A DNA stretch of 64,000 bases from assembly GCF_020169415.1 (NCBI RefSeq), contig NZ_JAIULG010000022.1:1-64000 (forward strand), written 5' to 3'. The notes under the pieces are model-generated. The model was not told where the DNA came from and ran no database searches. It saw nothing but the letters and a program-made list of their open reading frames with translations. Position 1 is the stretch's first letter; each line of letters starts with the position of its first letter. Source of the DNA: Tsukamurella sp. M9C. Lineage in GTDB: Bacteria; Actinomycetota; Actinomycetes; Mycobacteriales; Mycobacteriaceae. Positions 25,826 to 34,723 of this stretch are shown here, piece after piece. Position numbers and translations under genes: made by a program.

Positions 25826-26610
25826 TGGGAGAGGCCTTCGCCACCGCGGCCGTCTCGGGCCCGCTGCTGCTCGCACTCGGCGCGTGCCTGCTCGCGGGGC
25901 TCGTCTCGTTCGCCTCGCCGTGCATCGTCCCGCTCGTGCCCGGCTACCTGTCGTACCTGGCCGGGCTCGTCGGGGCCGAGGCCCCGGCCGCCACCGTCGA
26001 CGAGGCGAAGGCGGGCGTGCGCGCCGGGCGCTGGCGCGTCATGGGCGCCGCGATCCTGTTCGTCGCCGGGTTCACCGCCGTCTTCCTGCTGATGACGATG
26101 TCGGTCTTCGGGCTCGCCACGTCGATCCGGCTCAACGCCGACACCCTGATGCGGATCGGCGGCGTCGTCACCATCGTCATGGGCCTCGCCTTCATCGGCC
26201 TGGTCCCGATGCTCGAGCGCGACGTCCGGTTCGCGCCGCGGCAGTGGACCACCCTCGCGGGCGCGCCGCTACTCGGCGGCGTCTTCGCGCTCGGCTGGAC
26301 GCCGTGCATCGGCCCGACGCTGGCGGGGATCCTGTCCATCGTCGTCGGCACCGACGCCGAGCCCGCCCGCGGCGCGATCCTCATCGTGGCCTACTGCGCG
26401 GGGCTCGGCCTGCCCTTCATCGTCCTGGCCCTCGGGTCGACGGTGGCCGTCCGCGCCGTCGGGTGGCTGCGCCGCAACTCGCGCCGCATCCAGATCTTCG
26501 GCGGCGTGCTGATGATCACCGTCGGCGTCGCGCTGGTCACCGGCTACTGGGCCGAGTTCATCGACCTCGTCCGCCGCCTCTTCGTCTCGAACACAGTGAT
26601 GCCGATCTGA
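25825..26610 (+). CDS. ccdA: cytochrome c biogenesis protein CcdA
   Basis: 261-aa membrane protein with six helices that carries electrons from cytosolic thioredoxin to external thiol proteins. The two redox cysteines sit in the pseudo-repeat motifs [20 protein letters not shown] and [14 protein letters not shown]. The loop after helix 1 is longer than in the shortest CcdA proteins. TGATG overlaps at both ends place it in the middle of the operon. Confidence 0.95.
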   Translation: MGEAFATAAVSGPLLLALGACLLAGLVSFASPCIVPLVPGYLSYLAGLVGAEAPAATVDEAKAGVRAGRWRVMGAAILFVAGFTAVFLLMTMSVFGLATSIRLNADTLMRIGGVVTIVMGLAFIGLVPMLERDVRFAPRQWTTLAGAPLLGGVFALGWTPCIGPTLAGILSIVVGTDAEPARGAILIVAYCAGLGLPFIVLALGSTVAVRAVGWLRRNSRRIQIFGGVLMITVGVALVTGYWAEFIDLVRRLFVSNTVMPI

Positions 26611-28202
26611 TGAGTACCCCCGTCAAGCAGTCCCCGCCCCGCCGCGCCCTCGCCGCGGTCCGCAACACGTGGCGCTCGCTCACGTCGATGAAGACCGCGC
26701 TGGTCCTGCTGTTCCTGCTGGCCGTCGCCGCCATGCCCGGCGCGCTGCTGCCCCAGCGCGACGTCGACTCCGCCGCCACCGCGAAGTGGATCGACGACCA
26801 CGGGACGCTCGGCGAGATCATGGACAAGCTGCAGTTCTTCGGCGTCTTCAAGTCGGTGTGGTTCACGTCGATCTACGCGCTGCTGTTCGTCTCGCTCGTC
26901 GGCTGCATCGTGCCGCGCTGCTTCGAGCACTTCCGCGCCCTGCGCACCCCGCCCGTCGCGACGCCGCGCAACCTGTCCCGGCTGCCGCGACACACCACCC
27001 GCGAGAGCGACCAGGACCCGGAGGCCGCCGCGCAGACGGTGCTCGCCGGCCTGCGCGGCTGGCGCAAGATCTCCCGCCCCGGCGGTGCGAACGAGGCCGA
27101 GGGCACCGTCACCGTCTCCGCCGAGAAGGGCTACCTCCGCGAGGCCGGCAACCTGGTCTTCCACATCTCGCTGGTGGGCATCCTCATCGCGATCGGCGTC
27201 GGCCAGCAGTTCTCCTACGAGGGCTCGCGCATCGTGATCGCGGGCGACGACGGCTTCTGCAACACCTCGTCGAACTACGACAACTTCCGCGCCGGCAACC
27301 TCGTCGACGGGACCGGGCTCGCGCCCTTCTGCCTCAAGGCCGACGAGGTGCAGGCCACCTTCCTGCCGAACGCGCAGCCCGACATGTTCCGCACGATCGC
27401 CTCCTACCAGGACGGCGAGGCGCTGCAGACCGAAACCTGGAAGAAGTACGACATCGAGGTGAACAAGCCGCTCCGGATGGACGGCGTGCGGGTCTACATG
27501 CTGGGCCACGGCTACGCCGGCACCTTCACCGTGACCTACCCGAACGGCGCCGTCCGCACGCAGACCATGCAGTTCGCGCCGCAGGACAAGATCAACTTCC
27601 TCTCCTCCGGCGCCCTGCGCTTCGACCCGCCGGCCGCGCTGTACCCCACCGAGGACGAGCGGCGCACCAAGCAGATCGGGATCGAGGGGCTGCTCGCCCC
27701 CACCAAGCAGCTCGACGGGACGCTGCTCACCTCGCGGTTCCCCGCGCCGAACGATCCGGCCGTCGCGATCGACATCTACCAGGGCGACACCGGCCTCGAC
27801 ACCGGCAAGCCGCAGAACATCTTCTCGCTCAGCCGCGATCAGATCGACTCCGGCCGGCTGTCGAAGAAGGCGCGCGTGAACCTGACCGTCGGGCAGTCGA
27901 CCACGATCGAGGACGGCACCCAGGTGCGGTTCGACGGGGTCACGAACTTCGCGGCCCTGCAGGTCAGCCACAACCCGGCGCAGAACTGGACGCTGGTCTT
28001 CGCGATCGGGATGCTGGGCGGGCTCATCGTCTCGCTCACCGTGCGGCGCCGGCGGGTGTTCGTGCGGCTGACCCCGCGCGAGGGCGGCGGTACCGTGATG
28101 GAGATCGCCGGACTGGCCCGCACCGACGAGGCCGGATGGACCGAGGACTTCGAAGCACTGGCCGACCGCCTGGTCGGTCCCGACGGTGAGAAAGTGGCGT
28201 GA
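26610..28202 (+). CDS. resB: cytochrome c biogenesis protein ResB
   Basis: 530-aa membrane protein of the system II cytochrome c synthetase. Three N-proximal helices (about residues 28-45, 80-98, 178-196) precede a large external domain, and one helix lies near the C-terminus (WTLVFAIGMLGGLIVSLTV), as in ResB/Ccs1. It works with CcsA to ligate heme to CXXCH motifs outside the membrane. ATG 26610 overlaps the ccdA stop. Confidence 0.95.
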   Translation: MSTPVKQSPPRRALAAVRNTWRSLTSMKTALVLLFLLAVAAMPGALLPQRDVDSAATAKWIDDHGTLGEIMDKLQFFGVFKSVWFTSIYALLFVSLVGCIVPRCFEHFRALRTPPVATPRNLSRLPRHTTRESDQDPEAAAQTVLAGLRGWRKISRPGGANEAEGTVTVSAEKGYLREAGNLVFHISLVGILIAIGVGQQFSYEGSRIVIAGDDGFCNTSSNYDNFRAGNLVDGTGLAPFCLKADEVQATFLPNAQPDMFRTIASYQDGEALQTETWKKYDIEVNKPLRMDGVRVYMLGHGYAGTFTVTYPNGAVRTQTMQFAPQDKINFLSSGALRFDPPAALYPTEDERRTKQIGIEGLLAPTKQLDGTLLTSRFPAPNDPAVAIDIYQGDTGLDTGKPQNIFSLSRDQIDSGRLSKKARVNLTVGQSTTIEDGTQVRFDGVTNFAALQVSHNPAQNWTLVFAIGMLGGLIVSLTVRRRRVFVRLTPREGGGTVMEIAGLARTDEAGWTEDFEALADRLVGPDGEKVA

Positions 28203-29203
28203 CCATGGGAACCGAGACGAACGTCGACCTGGCGAACTTCGCCGACGTGCTGTTCACCAGCGCGACCGGGATCTACGCGCTCGCGCTGGTCCTGATGGTC
28301 ATCGAGCTCGCCACGTCGCGCGTGGACGCGACGGCCGCGCGCGACCGCGAGCGCGAACTCGTCGCCGCGGGCGGCGGCCCGATCGCCACCGACTCCACCC
28401 CCGGGCGGGTCGTCGACGACGGTCCGCGTCGCACGAAGTCCGAGCGGATCGGCCGGATGGGCTACGCCCTGGTGGTCGCGGGCCTGCTCGTGCACGTCTC
28501 CTCGATCGTGCTGCGCGGCGTCGCCACGGGCCGCATGCCCTGGGGCAACATGTACGAGTTCATGTCCATCATGTGCGCGGGCGCGGTCCTGGCCTCGCTG
28601 GTGCTGCTGCGCAAGCCCGAGGCCCGTCCGATCCTCGGCTTCGTGCTGGTCCCGATCCTGATCTTCATGTTCGTCGCCGAGGGCGTGCTGTACACGACCG
28701 CCGGCCCCGTGGTGCCCTCGCTGAAGTCGTACTGGCTCGCGATCCACGTCTCGATCGTGTCGATCGGCGCCGGCATCTTCCTGGTCTCCGGCGTCGCCAG
28801 CCTGCTGTACCTGATCCGCCGCCGGTACGAGCTGCCCGACGGTTCCGTCTCCGTCACCTCCGGCGTCGGCGGCCGGCTGCTGCAGGCCATCCCGTCCACG
28901 CAGGTGCTCGACCGCGTGGCGTACGGCACCGTGATCGTCGCCTTCCCGCTGTTCAGCGCGGGCGTGATCTGCGGCGCTGTCTGGGCCGAGGCGGCGTGGG
29001 GCCGACCGTGGGGGTGGGACCCGAAGGAGACCACCTCGTTCATCGCGTGGGTCCTCTACGCGGCGTACCTGCACGCGCGGGCGACGTCGGTGTGGCGCAA
29101 GGCCGCGCCCTACCTGAACATCCTCGGCTTCGCCGTGATCGTCTTCAACCTGTTCATCATCAACTACTTCGCGACGGGCAGCCTGCACTCCTACGCCGGC
29201 TGA
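28199..29203 (+). CDS. ccsA: cytochrome c biogenesis protein CcsA/ResC
   Basis: 334-aa membrane protein with eight helices, the heme-handling half of the system II synthetase. The tryptophan-rich WWD-type motif is AWGRPWGWDPKETTSFIAW, and histidines in WLAIHVSIV and near the helix ends are candidate heme ligands. GTG 28199 overlaps the resB stop (GTGA); ATG two codons later (28205) is an alternative. It closes the operon and is followed by a strong terminator hairpin. Confidence 0.95.
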   Translation: MTMGTETNVDLANFADVLFTSATGIYALALVLMVIELATSRVDATAARDRERELVAAGGGPIATDSTPGRVVDDGPRRTKSERIGRMGYALVVAGLLVHVSSIVLRGVATGRMPWGNMYEFMSIMCAGAVLASLVLLRKPEARPILGFVLVPILIFMFVAEGVLYTTAGPVVPSLKSYWLAIHVSIVSIGAGIFLVSGVASLLYLIRRRYELPDGSVSVTSGVGGRLLQAIPSTQVLDRVAYGTVIVAFPLFSAGVICGAVWAEAAWGRPWGWDPKETTSFIAWVLYAAYLHARATSVWRKAAPYLNILGFAVIVFNLFIINYFATGSLHSYAG

Positions 29204-29229
29204 GTCCGCGCCGGGTACCCGCGTACGAC

Positions 29230-29272
29230 AAGGGCGCCGCCCCGCCGAGGATCTCGGTGGAGCGGCGCCCTT
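29230..29272 (+). terminator. strong hairpin terminator after ccsA
   Basis: AAGGGCGCCGC (29230-29240) pairs perfectly with GCGGCGCCCTT (29262-29272), and CCGAG/CTCGG pairs inside. It ends the hemL-ccsA transcript and is also just downstream of the convergent BldC-like gene, so it can serve both strands. Confidence 0.8.
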
Positions 29273-29287
29273 CGTCGTGTGCGGGGG

Positions 29288-29527
29288 CTACGCCGTGGTG
29301 TTCTGGTTCAACAGAGCAAAGACTTCCGATGCGCGGAAGCGACGGTGCCCGCCGGGCGTGCGGACGGAGCCGAGAAGGCCCGCACCGGCCCATCGGGTGA
29401 CCGTTTTGGGGTTCACGTTGAACAGCGCGGCCACCTGGCCTGGGGTCATGAGTCGCTCGGGCTGACGGGGAGCAGCGGCCCGGGGGTCCGCTGCGCGCTG
29501 GGCGAGGTTCGGGTGTGCCGTGGTCAT
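29288..29527 (-). CDS. BldC-like MerR-type DNA-binding protein
   Basis: 79-aa protein, nearly all a single winged helix-turn-helix: LMTPGQVAALFNVNPKTVTRWAGAGLLGSVRTPGGHRRFRASEVFALL. This matches the small BldC family (Streptomyces BldC, M. tuberculosis Rv0500A), which binds arrays of direct repeats head-to-tail. It has no ligand domain. ATG 29527 has a CATACT hexamer ending 7 bases upstream. Target genes cannot be inferred. Confidence 0.85.
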   Translation of the reverse strand: MTTAHPNLAQRAADPRAAAPRQPERLMTPGQVAALFNVNPKTVTRWAGAGLLGSVRTPGGHRRFRASEVFALLNQNTTA

Positions 29528-29626
29528 GATGCCCAGTATGCAGCGATTTGCCCGAGTACTCGAACCTCTATCCGAGTGCCAAGAATTGGTAAAGTCGTAT
29601 TTCGGACGGGGAGTAAGCTCTTGGTC

Positions 29627-29926
29627 ATGACCGATACGGGTACGGCCAAGCGGGCGCTGGCACGCGACATCTTTTTCTATACGCTGTTCCGCCTGGGGCT
29701 CGTCGTCGTCGTCTTCGCGGTGCTCTACGGGCTCGGCATGCTGTTCCTCGACGAGGTGCCGCCCGTTCCCGTGTTCCTGTTCGCGCTCGTGGTGTCCCTG
29801 CCGCTGTCGATGGTGCTCGGCAAGAAGCTGCGTACCCGGGTGAACGAGAGCGCCGCCGTGATCGACGAGGCGCGCAAGGAGAAGCGCGACGACTTCCGGC
29901 GGCGGCTGCAGGGCGTGGACGAGTGA
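29627..29926 (+). CDS. DUF4229 small membrane protein
   Basis: 99-aa protein with two transmembrane helices (about residues 16-39 and 47-63) and a charged C-terminal tail ([16 protein letters not shown]). This matches DUF4229 proteins such as Rv0531, whose function is unknown. TAAGCT lies 7 bases before ATG, suggesting a leaderless transcript. Its stop overlaps the start of the cysteine-synthase relative (GTGA), which implies a shared transcript. Confidence 0.8.
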   Translation: MTDTGTAKRALARDIFFYTLFRLGLVVVVFAVLYGLGMLFLDEVPPVPVFLFALVVSLPLSMVLGKKLRTRVNESAAVIDEARKEKRDDFRRRLQGVDE

Positions 29927-31023
29927 CGACCGTCGTTCACGACCGGTCCGCGGACCGGTCCTGGGTCGACAACGCCGTCCGGCTGATCGAGGCCGACGCG
30001 CGCCGCAGCGCCGACACCCACCTGCTGCGCTTCCCGCTGGAGGAGTGGGCGCGGGGCGCGGGGATCGACCTGTACCTCAAGGACGAGACCACGCACATCA
30101 CGGGCAGCCTGAAGCACCGTCTGGCCCGATCCCTGTTCCTGTACTCCCTGTGCAACGGGTGGGTGCGCGAGGGCACGACGGTGATCGAGGCCTCGTCGGG
30201 CTCGACGGCGGTGTCCGAGGCGTACTTCGCGAAGCTGCTGGGCCTGCCGTTCATCGCCGTGATGACGAAGTCGACGTCGCCGGCGAAGGTGGCGCTGATC
30301 GAGCGCGAGGGCGGCACGTGCCACTTCGTGGACCGCGCCGACGAGGTGTACACCGAGGCCGCGCGGCTCGCGCACGAGCGCGGCGGGCACTACATGGACC
30401 AGTTCACCCACGCCGAGTGCGCGACGGACTGGCGGGGCAACAACAACATCGCCGAGTCGATCTTCTCGCAGCTCTCCCTCGAGGATCACCCGGAGCCGGC
30501 GTGGATCGTGGTCGGCGCGGGCACCGGCGGCACGTCGGCGACCATCGGCCGCTACATCCGCTACCGCCGGCACGCGACCCGCCTCTGCGTCGTGGACCCG
30601 GAGAACTCCAGCTTCCTGCCCGGCTACGTCGCCGGCGACTGCACGGTGCAGACGGGGCAGTCCTCCCGCATCGAGGGCATCGGCCGCCCGCGCGTGGAAC
30701 CCTCGTTCATCCCGGAGATCGTCGATCGCATGGTGGGCGTGCCCGACGCCGGCTCGATCGCCGCGGCGCGGATCGCCTCGTCGATGCTCGGCCGCCGCGT
30801 GGGCGGCTCCACCGGCACCAACCTCTGGGGCGCCTTCGGCGTGATCGCCGAGATGCTGCAGGCCGGCCGGTCCGGCAGCGTCGTCACCCTCCTCGCCGAC
30901 GACGGTGACCGCTACCTCGACACCTACTTCGACGACGCCTGGGTGCAGTCCCGCGGCTTCGACCTCATCCCGCCCACGCTCACCGTCGAGCGCTTCCTGG
31001 CCGACGGGTCCTGGCGGGAGTAG
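29923..31023 (+). CDS. PLP-dependent cysteine synthase family protein
   Basis: 366-aa fold-type II PLP enzyme. The Schiff-base lysine is K64 in [33 protein letters not shown] is the substrate/cofactor loop and [16 protein letters not shown] the phosphate-binding glycine loop. It differs from classical CysK (SVKDR) and resembles the CysK2-like branch, which in M. tuberculosis makes S-sulfocysteine from O-phosphoserine and thiosulfate; that assignment is tentative. It is coupled to the DUF4229 gene. Confidence 0.8.
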   Translation: MTTVVHDRSADRSWVDNAVRLIEADARRSADTHLLRFPLEEWARGAGIDLYLKDETTHITGSLKHRLARSLFLYSLCNGWVREGTTVIEASSGSTAVSEAYFAKLLGLPFIAVMTKSTSPAKVALIEREGGTCHFVDRADEVYTEAARLAHERGGHYMDQFTHAECATDWRGNNNIAESIFSQLSLEDHPEPAWIVVGAGTGGTSATIGRYIRYRRHATRLCVVDPENSSFLPGYVAGDCTVQTGQSSRIEGIGRPRVEPSFIPEIVDRMVGVPDAGSIAAARIASSMLGRRVGGSTGTNLWGAFGVIAEMLQAGRSGSVVTLLADDGDRYLDTYFDDAWVQSRGFDLIPPTLTVERFLADGSWRE

Positions 31024-31066
31024 TGCCGGCCGCGCCTGAAATCGGTCGGTAGCGATGCGCGCGAGG

Positions 31067-31283
31067 GATGCGCTGCACGCATCACCCTGTTTTCCCAGGT
31101 CAAAAGGGTGTTTATCAGGGTGGTGATGCGCGGAACGCATCGCCGCTCGTTCCGGGCGTCGCGTCCGCGGCGCGGCGACGTCGCGATGTTCCGACAGAGC
31201 GAACAAGGGTGATGCGCCTCGTGCATCACCCACCAGAAAAAGTATCCTTGACCTGCGGGTATCCGTGATGCGCGTGGCGCATC
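31067..31283. repeat. array of four GATGCG-N5-CGCATC palindromes (LysR-box type)
   Basis: Copies lie at 31067-31083, 31125-31141, 31211-31227 (one mismatch, TGCATC) and 31267-31283. Each contains ATGCG-N5-CGCAT, a T-N11-A dyad typical of LysR-type regulator sites. Center-to-center spacings are 58, 86 and 56 bases. They fill the 350-base gap between the cysteine-synthase relative and the short LysR gene; I see no ORF there. An extra half-site is at 31054. Confidence 0.8.
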
Positions 31284-31372
31284 GCGGATGTGAAGAACCA
31301 CGCCGGGTCCGGACGATGAGGTCGGCCCTCGGCCGTCGATTTTCTGTCAGGGGTGGGAGTTACCGTCCCGAC

Positions 31373-31930
31373 ATGTCCGATATCGAACGACTCAGACTGG
31401 TGGCGGCCGTGGCCGGCACGCACAGCATGCACGAGGCGGCGCGGGCGCACGGCGTGGCGCAATCGACCGTGACGAGGGCGGTCGCCGCGACGGAGCAGAT
31501 GGTCGGCATGCAGCTCTTCCGGCGGGGCACGTCGGGCGCGCAGCTCGCCGCCGGCGCCCGGACCGCGATCACCCTCATCGAGCGGATCGTCGCCGCGTAC
31601 GACGAACTCGCTGCCCTCGGTGGCGGTGCCGCTGCGGCGGGCCTCAGGTTCGTCCACCGCCAGGGCGTCCCGATTCCGGACCGCCTCGACGGCGCGATCG
31701 TCCGCTGGAACCGGGCCGAATCCGTCCGCGCCGAACTGGTCCTCGACGACGATCCGCTCGGAGCGGTGCGCGCGGGCCGGGCCGAGTTCGCCGTCGAGCG
31801 ATTCGATCGGCAGGAGAAGCACGATCTCGAGGGCGAGGTCATCCGACTCACCCGGTTGGACCGTGTGGAGCTGCTCAATCGGCCGGCCCCGTCGGACACC
31901 GTGCGGGCCTTCCTGACGTTCCTCGGCTGA
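31373..31930 (+). CDS. truncated LysR-type transcriptional regulator
   Basis: 185-aa protein. The N-terminal winged helix-turn-helix is complete (IERLRLVAAVAGTHSMHEAARAHGVAQSTVTRAVAATEQMVG...LFRRG), and a linker helix follows. The effector domain stops after a first-subdomain-like stretch (AELVLDDDPLGAVRAGRAEFAVERF), so about 110 residues of a normal ~300-aa LysR protein are missing. TACCGT lies 6 bases before ATG (leaderless layout). Four LysR-box palindromes lie upstream. It converges with menA, one base separating the stops. It may be a functional short form rather than a pseudogene because the frame is clean. Confidence 0.75.
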   Translation: MSDIERLRLVAAVAGTHSMHEAARAHGVAQSTVTRAVAATEQMVGMQLFRRGTSGAQLAAGARTAITLIERIVAAYDELAALGGGAAAAGLRFVHRQGVPIPDRLDGAIVRWNRAESVRAELVLDDDPLGAVRAGRAEFAVERFDRQEKHDLEGEVIRLTRLDRVELLNRPAPSDTVRAFLTFLG

Positions 31931-31931
31931 G

Positions 31932-32807
31932 CTACGCGCCCAGGAACAGCCCGACCGCGGCGCCGATGGACCAGACGAGCATCGCCAGGCCGGTCTGGGC
32001 GAGCGCGGGAATGAGCGCGGGGCCCTGGCCGCCGCGGGTCACGGGCAGCGCGGCGCGGACGGCGAGCGGAGCGGAGGCGAGGGAGAGGAGTGCCCACGGG
32101 GTGGCGACGGCGGCGAGGGCGAGGCCCAGCACGGTCGGGACGGCGACGAGGACCGAGAACAGGACGCGGGTGCGGGAGTCGCCGAGGCGGACGGCGAGGG
32201 TGATCTTGCCGGACTCGCGGTCGGTGGGGATGTCGCGCAGGTTGTTGGCGACGAGCACCGCCGAGCTGTACGAGCCCACCGCGCACGCGGCGAGCACACC
32301 GGCCGCGTCGATCCGCCCGGCCTGCACGAACTCGGTACCCAGCACCGCGACCAGGCCGAAGAACACGAACACCGCGATCTCGCCGAAGCCGAGGTAGCCG
32401 TAGGGCTTCTTCCCGCCGGTGTAGAACCACGCCCCGGCCACGCACGCCAGGCCCACGAGGATCAGCCACGGCGCCGAGGTCAGCGACAGCACCACGCCGG
32501 CGACCCCGCCGACGCCGAAGCACGCGAACGCCGCGCGCTTCACGGCGGCGGGGGAGGCCAGCCCGGACCCGACGAGCCGCAGCGGGCCGACGCGCTCGTC
32601 GTCGGTGCCGCGGATGCCGTCGGAGTAGTCGTTAGCGAAGTTCACGCCGAGGATCAGCGACAGCGAGACCACCAGCGCCAGGAGCGCCTTCCACCAGACC
32701 GCCTCGCCGAGGAAGCCCGCCGCCCCCGTACCCGCGATCACCGGGGCGATCGCGTTCGGGAGCGTGCGGGGGCGGGCCCCTTCGAGCCACTGCGCTGCGG
32801 TTGCCAT
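31932..32807 (-). CDS. menA: 1,4-dihydroxy-2-naphthoate polyprenyltransferase
   Basis: 291-aa membrane prenyltransferase with about eight helices that attaches the polyprenyl chain to dihydroxynaphthoate. The [14 protein letters not shown] motif binds Mg-diphosphate, and the second Asp-rich region is [16 protein letters not shown]. Corresponds to Rv0534c. TAGGCT lies 6 bases before ATG on the minus strand, a leaderless layout. It is the membrane step that combines the products of menB and the polyprenyl diphosphate synthase encoded at 56.8 kb. Confidence 0.95.
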   Translation of the reverse strand: MATAAQWLEGARPRTLPNAIAPVIAGTGAAGFLGEAVWWKALLALVVSLSLILGVNFANDYSDGIRGTDDERVGPLRLVGSGLASPAAVKRAAFACFGVGGVAGVVLSLTSAPWLILVGLACVAGAWFYTGGKKPYGYLGFGEIAVFVFFGLVAVLGTEFVQAGRIDAAGVLAACAVGSYSSAVLVANNLRDIPTDRESGKITLAVRLGDSRTRVLFSVLVAVPTVLGLALAAVATPWALLSLASAPLAVRAALPVTRGGQGPALIPALAQTGLAMLVWSIGAAVGLFLGA

Positions 32808-32827
32808 GCGCCCAGCCTATGCAGTCG

Positions 32828-34621
32828 CTACAGGACCGAGGTGTCCAGGTCGAGCGTCGTGCGGTCGAGCTTCGCCAGCAGGTCGAACTCGGTGTACGCC
32901 TTGGGCAGCTCGTACACGAAGAAGTACTGCGTGGCCGCCCGCTTGCCGCGGTAGAAGGCCTCGTCCTTGGCCGTGCCGTCCTCGGCGTACGTCGCGAGCG
33001 CCTGGTCCAGCCACAGCCACGCCACCACGACGTGGCCGAGGCCGTCGAGGTAGGAGGTGGCGTTCGCCAGCGACAGCGCGGGGTCGCCCGTGCCGCCGAG
33101 AACCATCGTGATCTCGACCGCGCGCTGGGCGGCGGCCCGCAGTGCGGCGGCGTGCGGCGCGAGCTCCTCGACCTTGTCGGCGCGCGCGGCCGTCGCCTCG
33201 AACCGGCCCAGCAGCGCCCCGAAGGCGGCGCCGCCGTGCTGCGGCACCTTGCGGCCGAGCAGGTCCAGGCCGTGGATCGCCTTGGCGCCCTCGTGGATCG
33301 CGTTGAGCCGGTTGTCCCGGTAGAGCTGCTCGACGTTGAACTCGCGCGTGTAGCCGTAGCCGCCGTGGATCTGGATGGCGTAGTCGTTGGCCTTCGTGGC
33401 CCACTCGCTCGGCCAGCTCTTGATCATCGGGGTGAGGAAGTCGAGCAGCTGCCCGGCGGCGGTCCGCTCCTCCTCCGACGGTGCGGTGTTCGCGTCGTCG
33501 ACGAGGCGCGCCCCGAACAGGGCGAGCGCCAGCCCGCCCTCGACGTAGCTCTTCTGCGCGAGCAGCATCCGGCGCACGTCGGGGTGCTCGATGATCGGGA
33601 CCTGCGGCCCCGTCGGGGCGGTGACGGGCCGGCCCTGGACGCGGGTCTTGGCGTACTCGAGCGACTGCAGGTAGCCGGTGTAGCCGATCGACGACGACGC
33701 CAGGCCCACGGCCACGCGCGCCTCGTTCATCATCTGGAACATCTGCACGAGGCCGCGGTTCTCGGTGCCCACCAGGTAGCCGGTGGCCCCGTCGAGCGAG
33801 AGCAGGCAGTTGGTGGTGCCCTTGTTGCCCATCTTGTGGTTCAGGCTCACCAGGGTGACGGCGTTGCGCTCGCCGACGGACGCGTCGTCGTTCACCAGGT
33901 ACTTCGGCACGATGAACAGCGAGATGCCCTTGACGCCGTCCGGCGCCCCCGGGACCTTCGCGAGCACCAGGTGCACGATGTTCTCGGACATCTCGTGGTC
34001 GCCGCCGGTGATCCACATCTTGGTGCCGGTGATGGCGTAGCTGCCGTCGTCGCGGGGCTCGGCCTTGGCGCTGATGTCGGCGAGCGCGGAGCCGGCGTCG
34101 GGCTCCGAGAGGCACATGGTGCCGGTGAACCGGCCCTCGATCATCGGCTCGAGGAAGAGTCGCTTCTGCTCGTCGGTGCCGAAGGAGCGGATCACGTTGC
34201 CGTTGCCCAGGGTCAGGCCCGAGTAGACGGTGGTCGACACGTTCGCGGCCTGCATCCATGCGAACGCGGCCTTGCTGATCAGCGAGGGCAGGCCGATGCC
34301 GCCCTCCTCGGCGGGCAGCTCGGCGAAGGTGAAGCCGGCCTCGTTGATCGCGTCGAGCCCGGCCTTGGTCGCGGGCAGCGTCTTCGCGGTGCCGTCGGGC
34401 TGGATCGTCGGCTCGTTGGCGTCCGCGTCCTTGTAGTGGTTGGACAGCTTCTGCACGGCGATGTCGGCGGCCAGGTCGAGCGCGGCGTCGAAGGTCTCCT
34501 TCGAGTGCTCCGCGAAGGCGTCGCGCTTGGTCAGCTCCTCCGCGTTCAGCCACTCGTAGAGCAGGAAGTCGACGTCGCGGGGGTTGAGCAGCGGGGTCTG
34601 CGCTGCGATGTTCTGCTTCAC
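32828..34621 (-). CDS. acyl-CoA dehydrogenase, long FadE type
   Basis: 597-aa flavoenzyme with the acyl-CoA dehydrogenase core plus a C-terminal extension of about 130 residues, the size class of mycobacterial FadE5. MCLSEPDAGSALADIS contacts FAD/substrate; IHGGYGYTREFNVEQLYRDNR is the family signature, with the catalytic Glu expected near NAIHEG. GTG 34621 was chosen because GGAG lies 6 bases upstream; a longer reading to 34690 lacks a ribosome site. Likely acts in fatty-acid beta-oxidation. Separate from the oxidase-like paralog at 12.3 kb. Confidence 0.9.
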   Translation of the reverse strand: MKQNIAAQTPLLNPRDVDFLLYEWLNAEELTKRDAFAEHSKETFDAALDLAADIAVQKLSNHYKDADANEPTIQPDGTAKTLPATKAGLDAINEAGFTFAELPAEEGGIGLPSLISKAAFAWMQAANVSTTVYSGLTLGNGNVIRSFGTDEQKRLFLEPMIEGRFTGTMCLSEPDAGSALADISAKAEPRDDGSYAITGTKMWITGGDHEMSENIVHLVLAKVPGAPDGVKGISLFIVPKYLVNDDASVGERNAVTLVSLNHKMGNKGTTNCLLSLDGATGYLVGTENRGLVQMFQMMNEARVAVGLASSSIGYTGYLQSLEYAKTRVQGRPVTAPTGPQVPIIEHPDVRRMLLAQKSYVEGGLALALFGARLVDDANTAPSEEERTAAGQLLDFLTPMIKSWPSEWATKANDYAIQIHGGYGYTREFNVEQLYRDNRLNAIHEGAKAIHGLDLLGRKVPQHGGAAFGALLGRFEATAARADKVEELAPHAAALRAAAQRAVEITMVLGGTGDPALSLANATSYLDGLGHVVVAWLWLDQALATYAEDGTAKDEAFYRGKRAATQYFFVYELPKAYTEFDLLAKLDRTTLDLDTSVL

Positions 34622-34723
34622 GGTTCTCCGATCGGGCTGGTACTGCGGAGCGATCTTACTCGGCGGTAACCTTACCCGAAATTCCTTCAACCGTGAATAT
34701 TTGTGACGTCGGTCAACCTCTGA

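Noticed and set aside
31373-31930. Frameshifted full-length LysR gene
   Set aside because: Only one base separates its stop from the convergent menA stop, so no room exists for the missing half in another frame.
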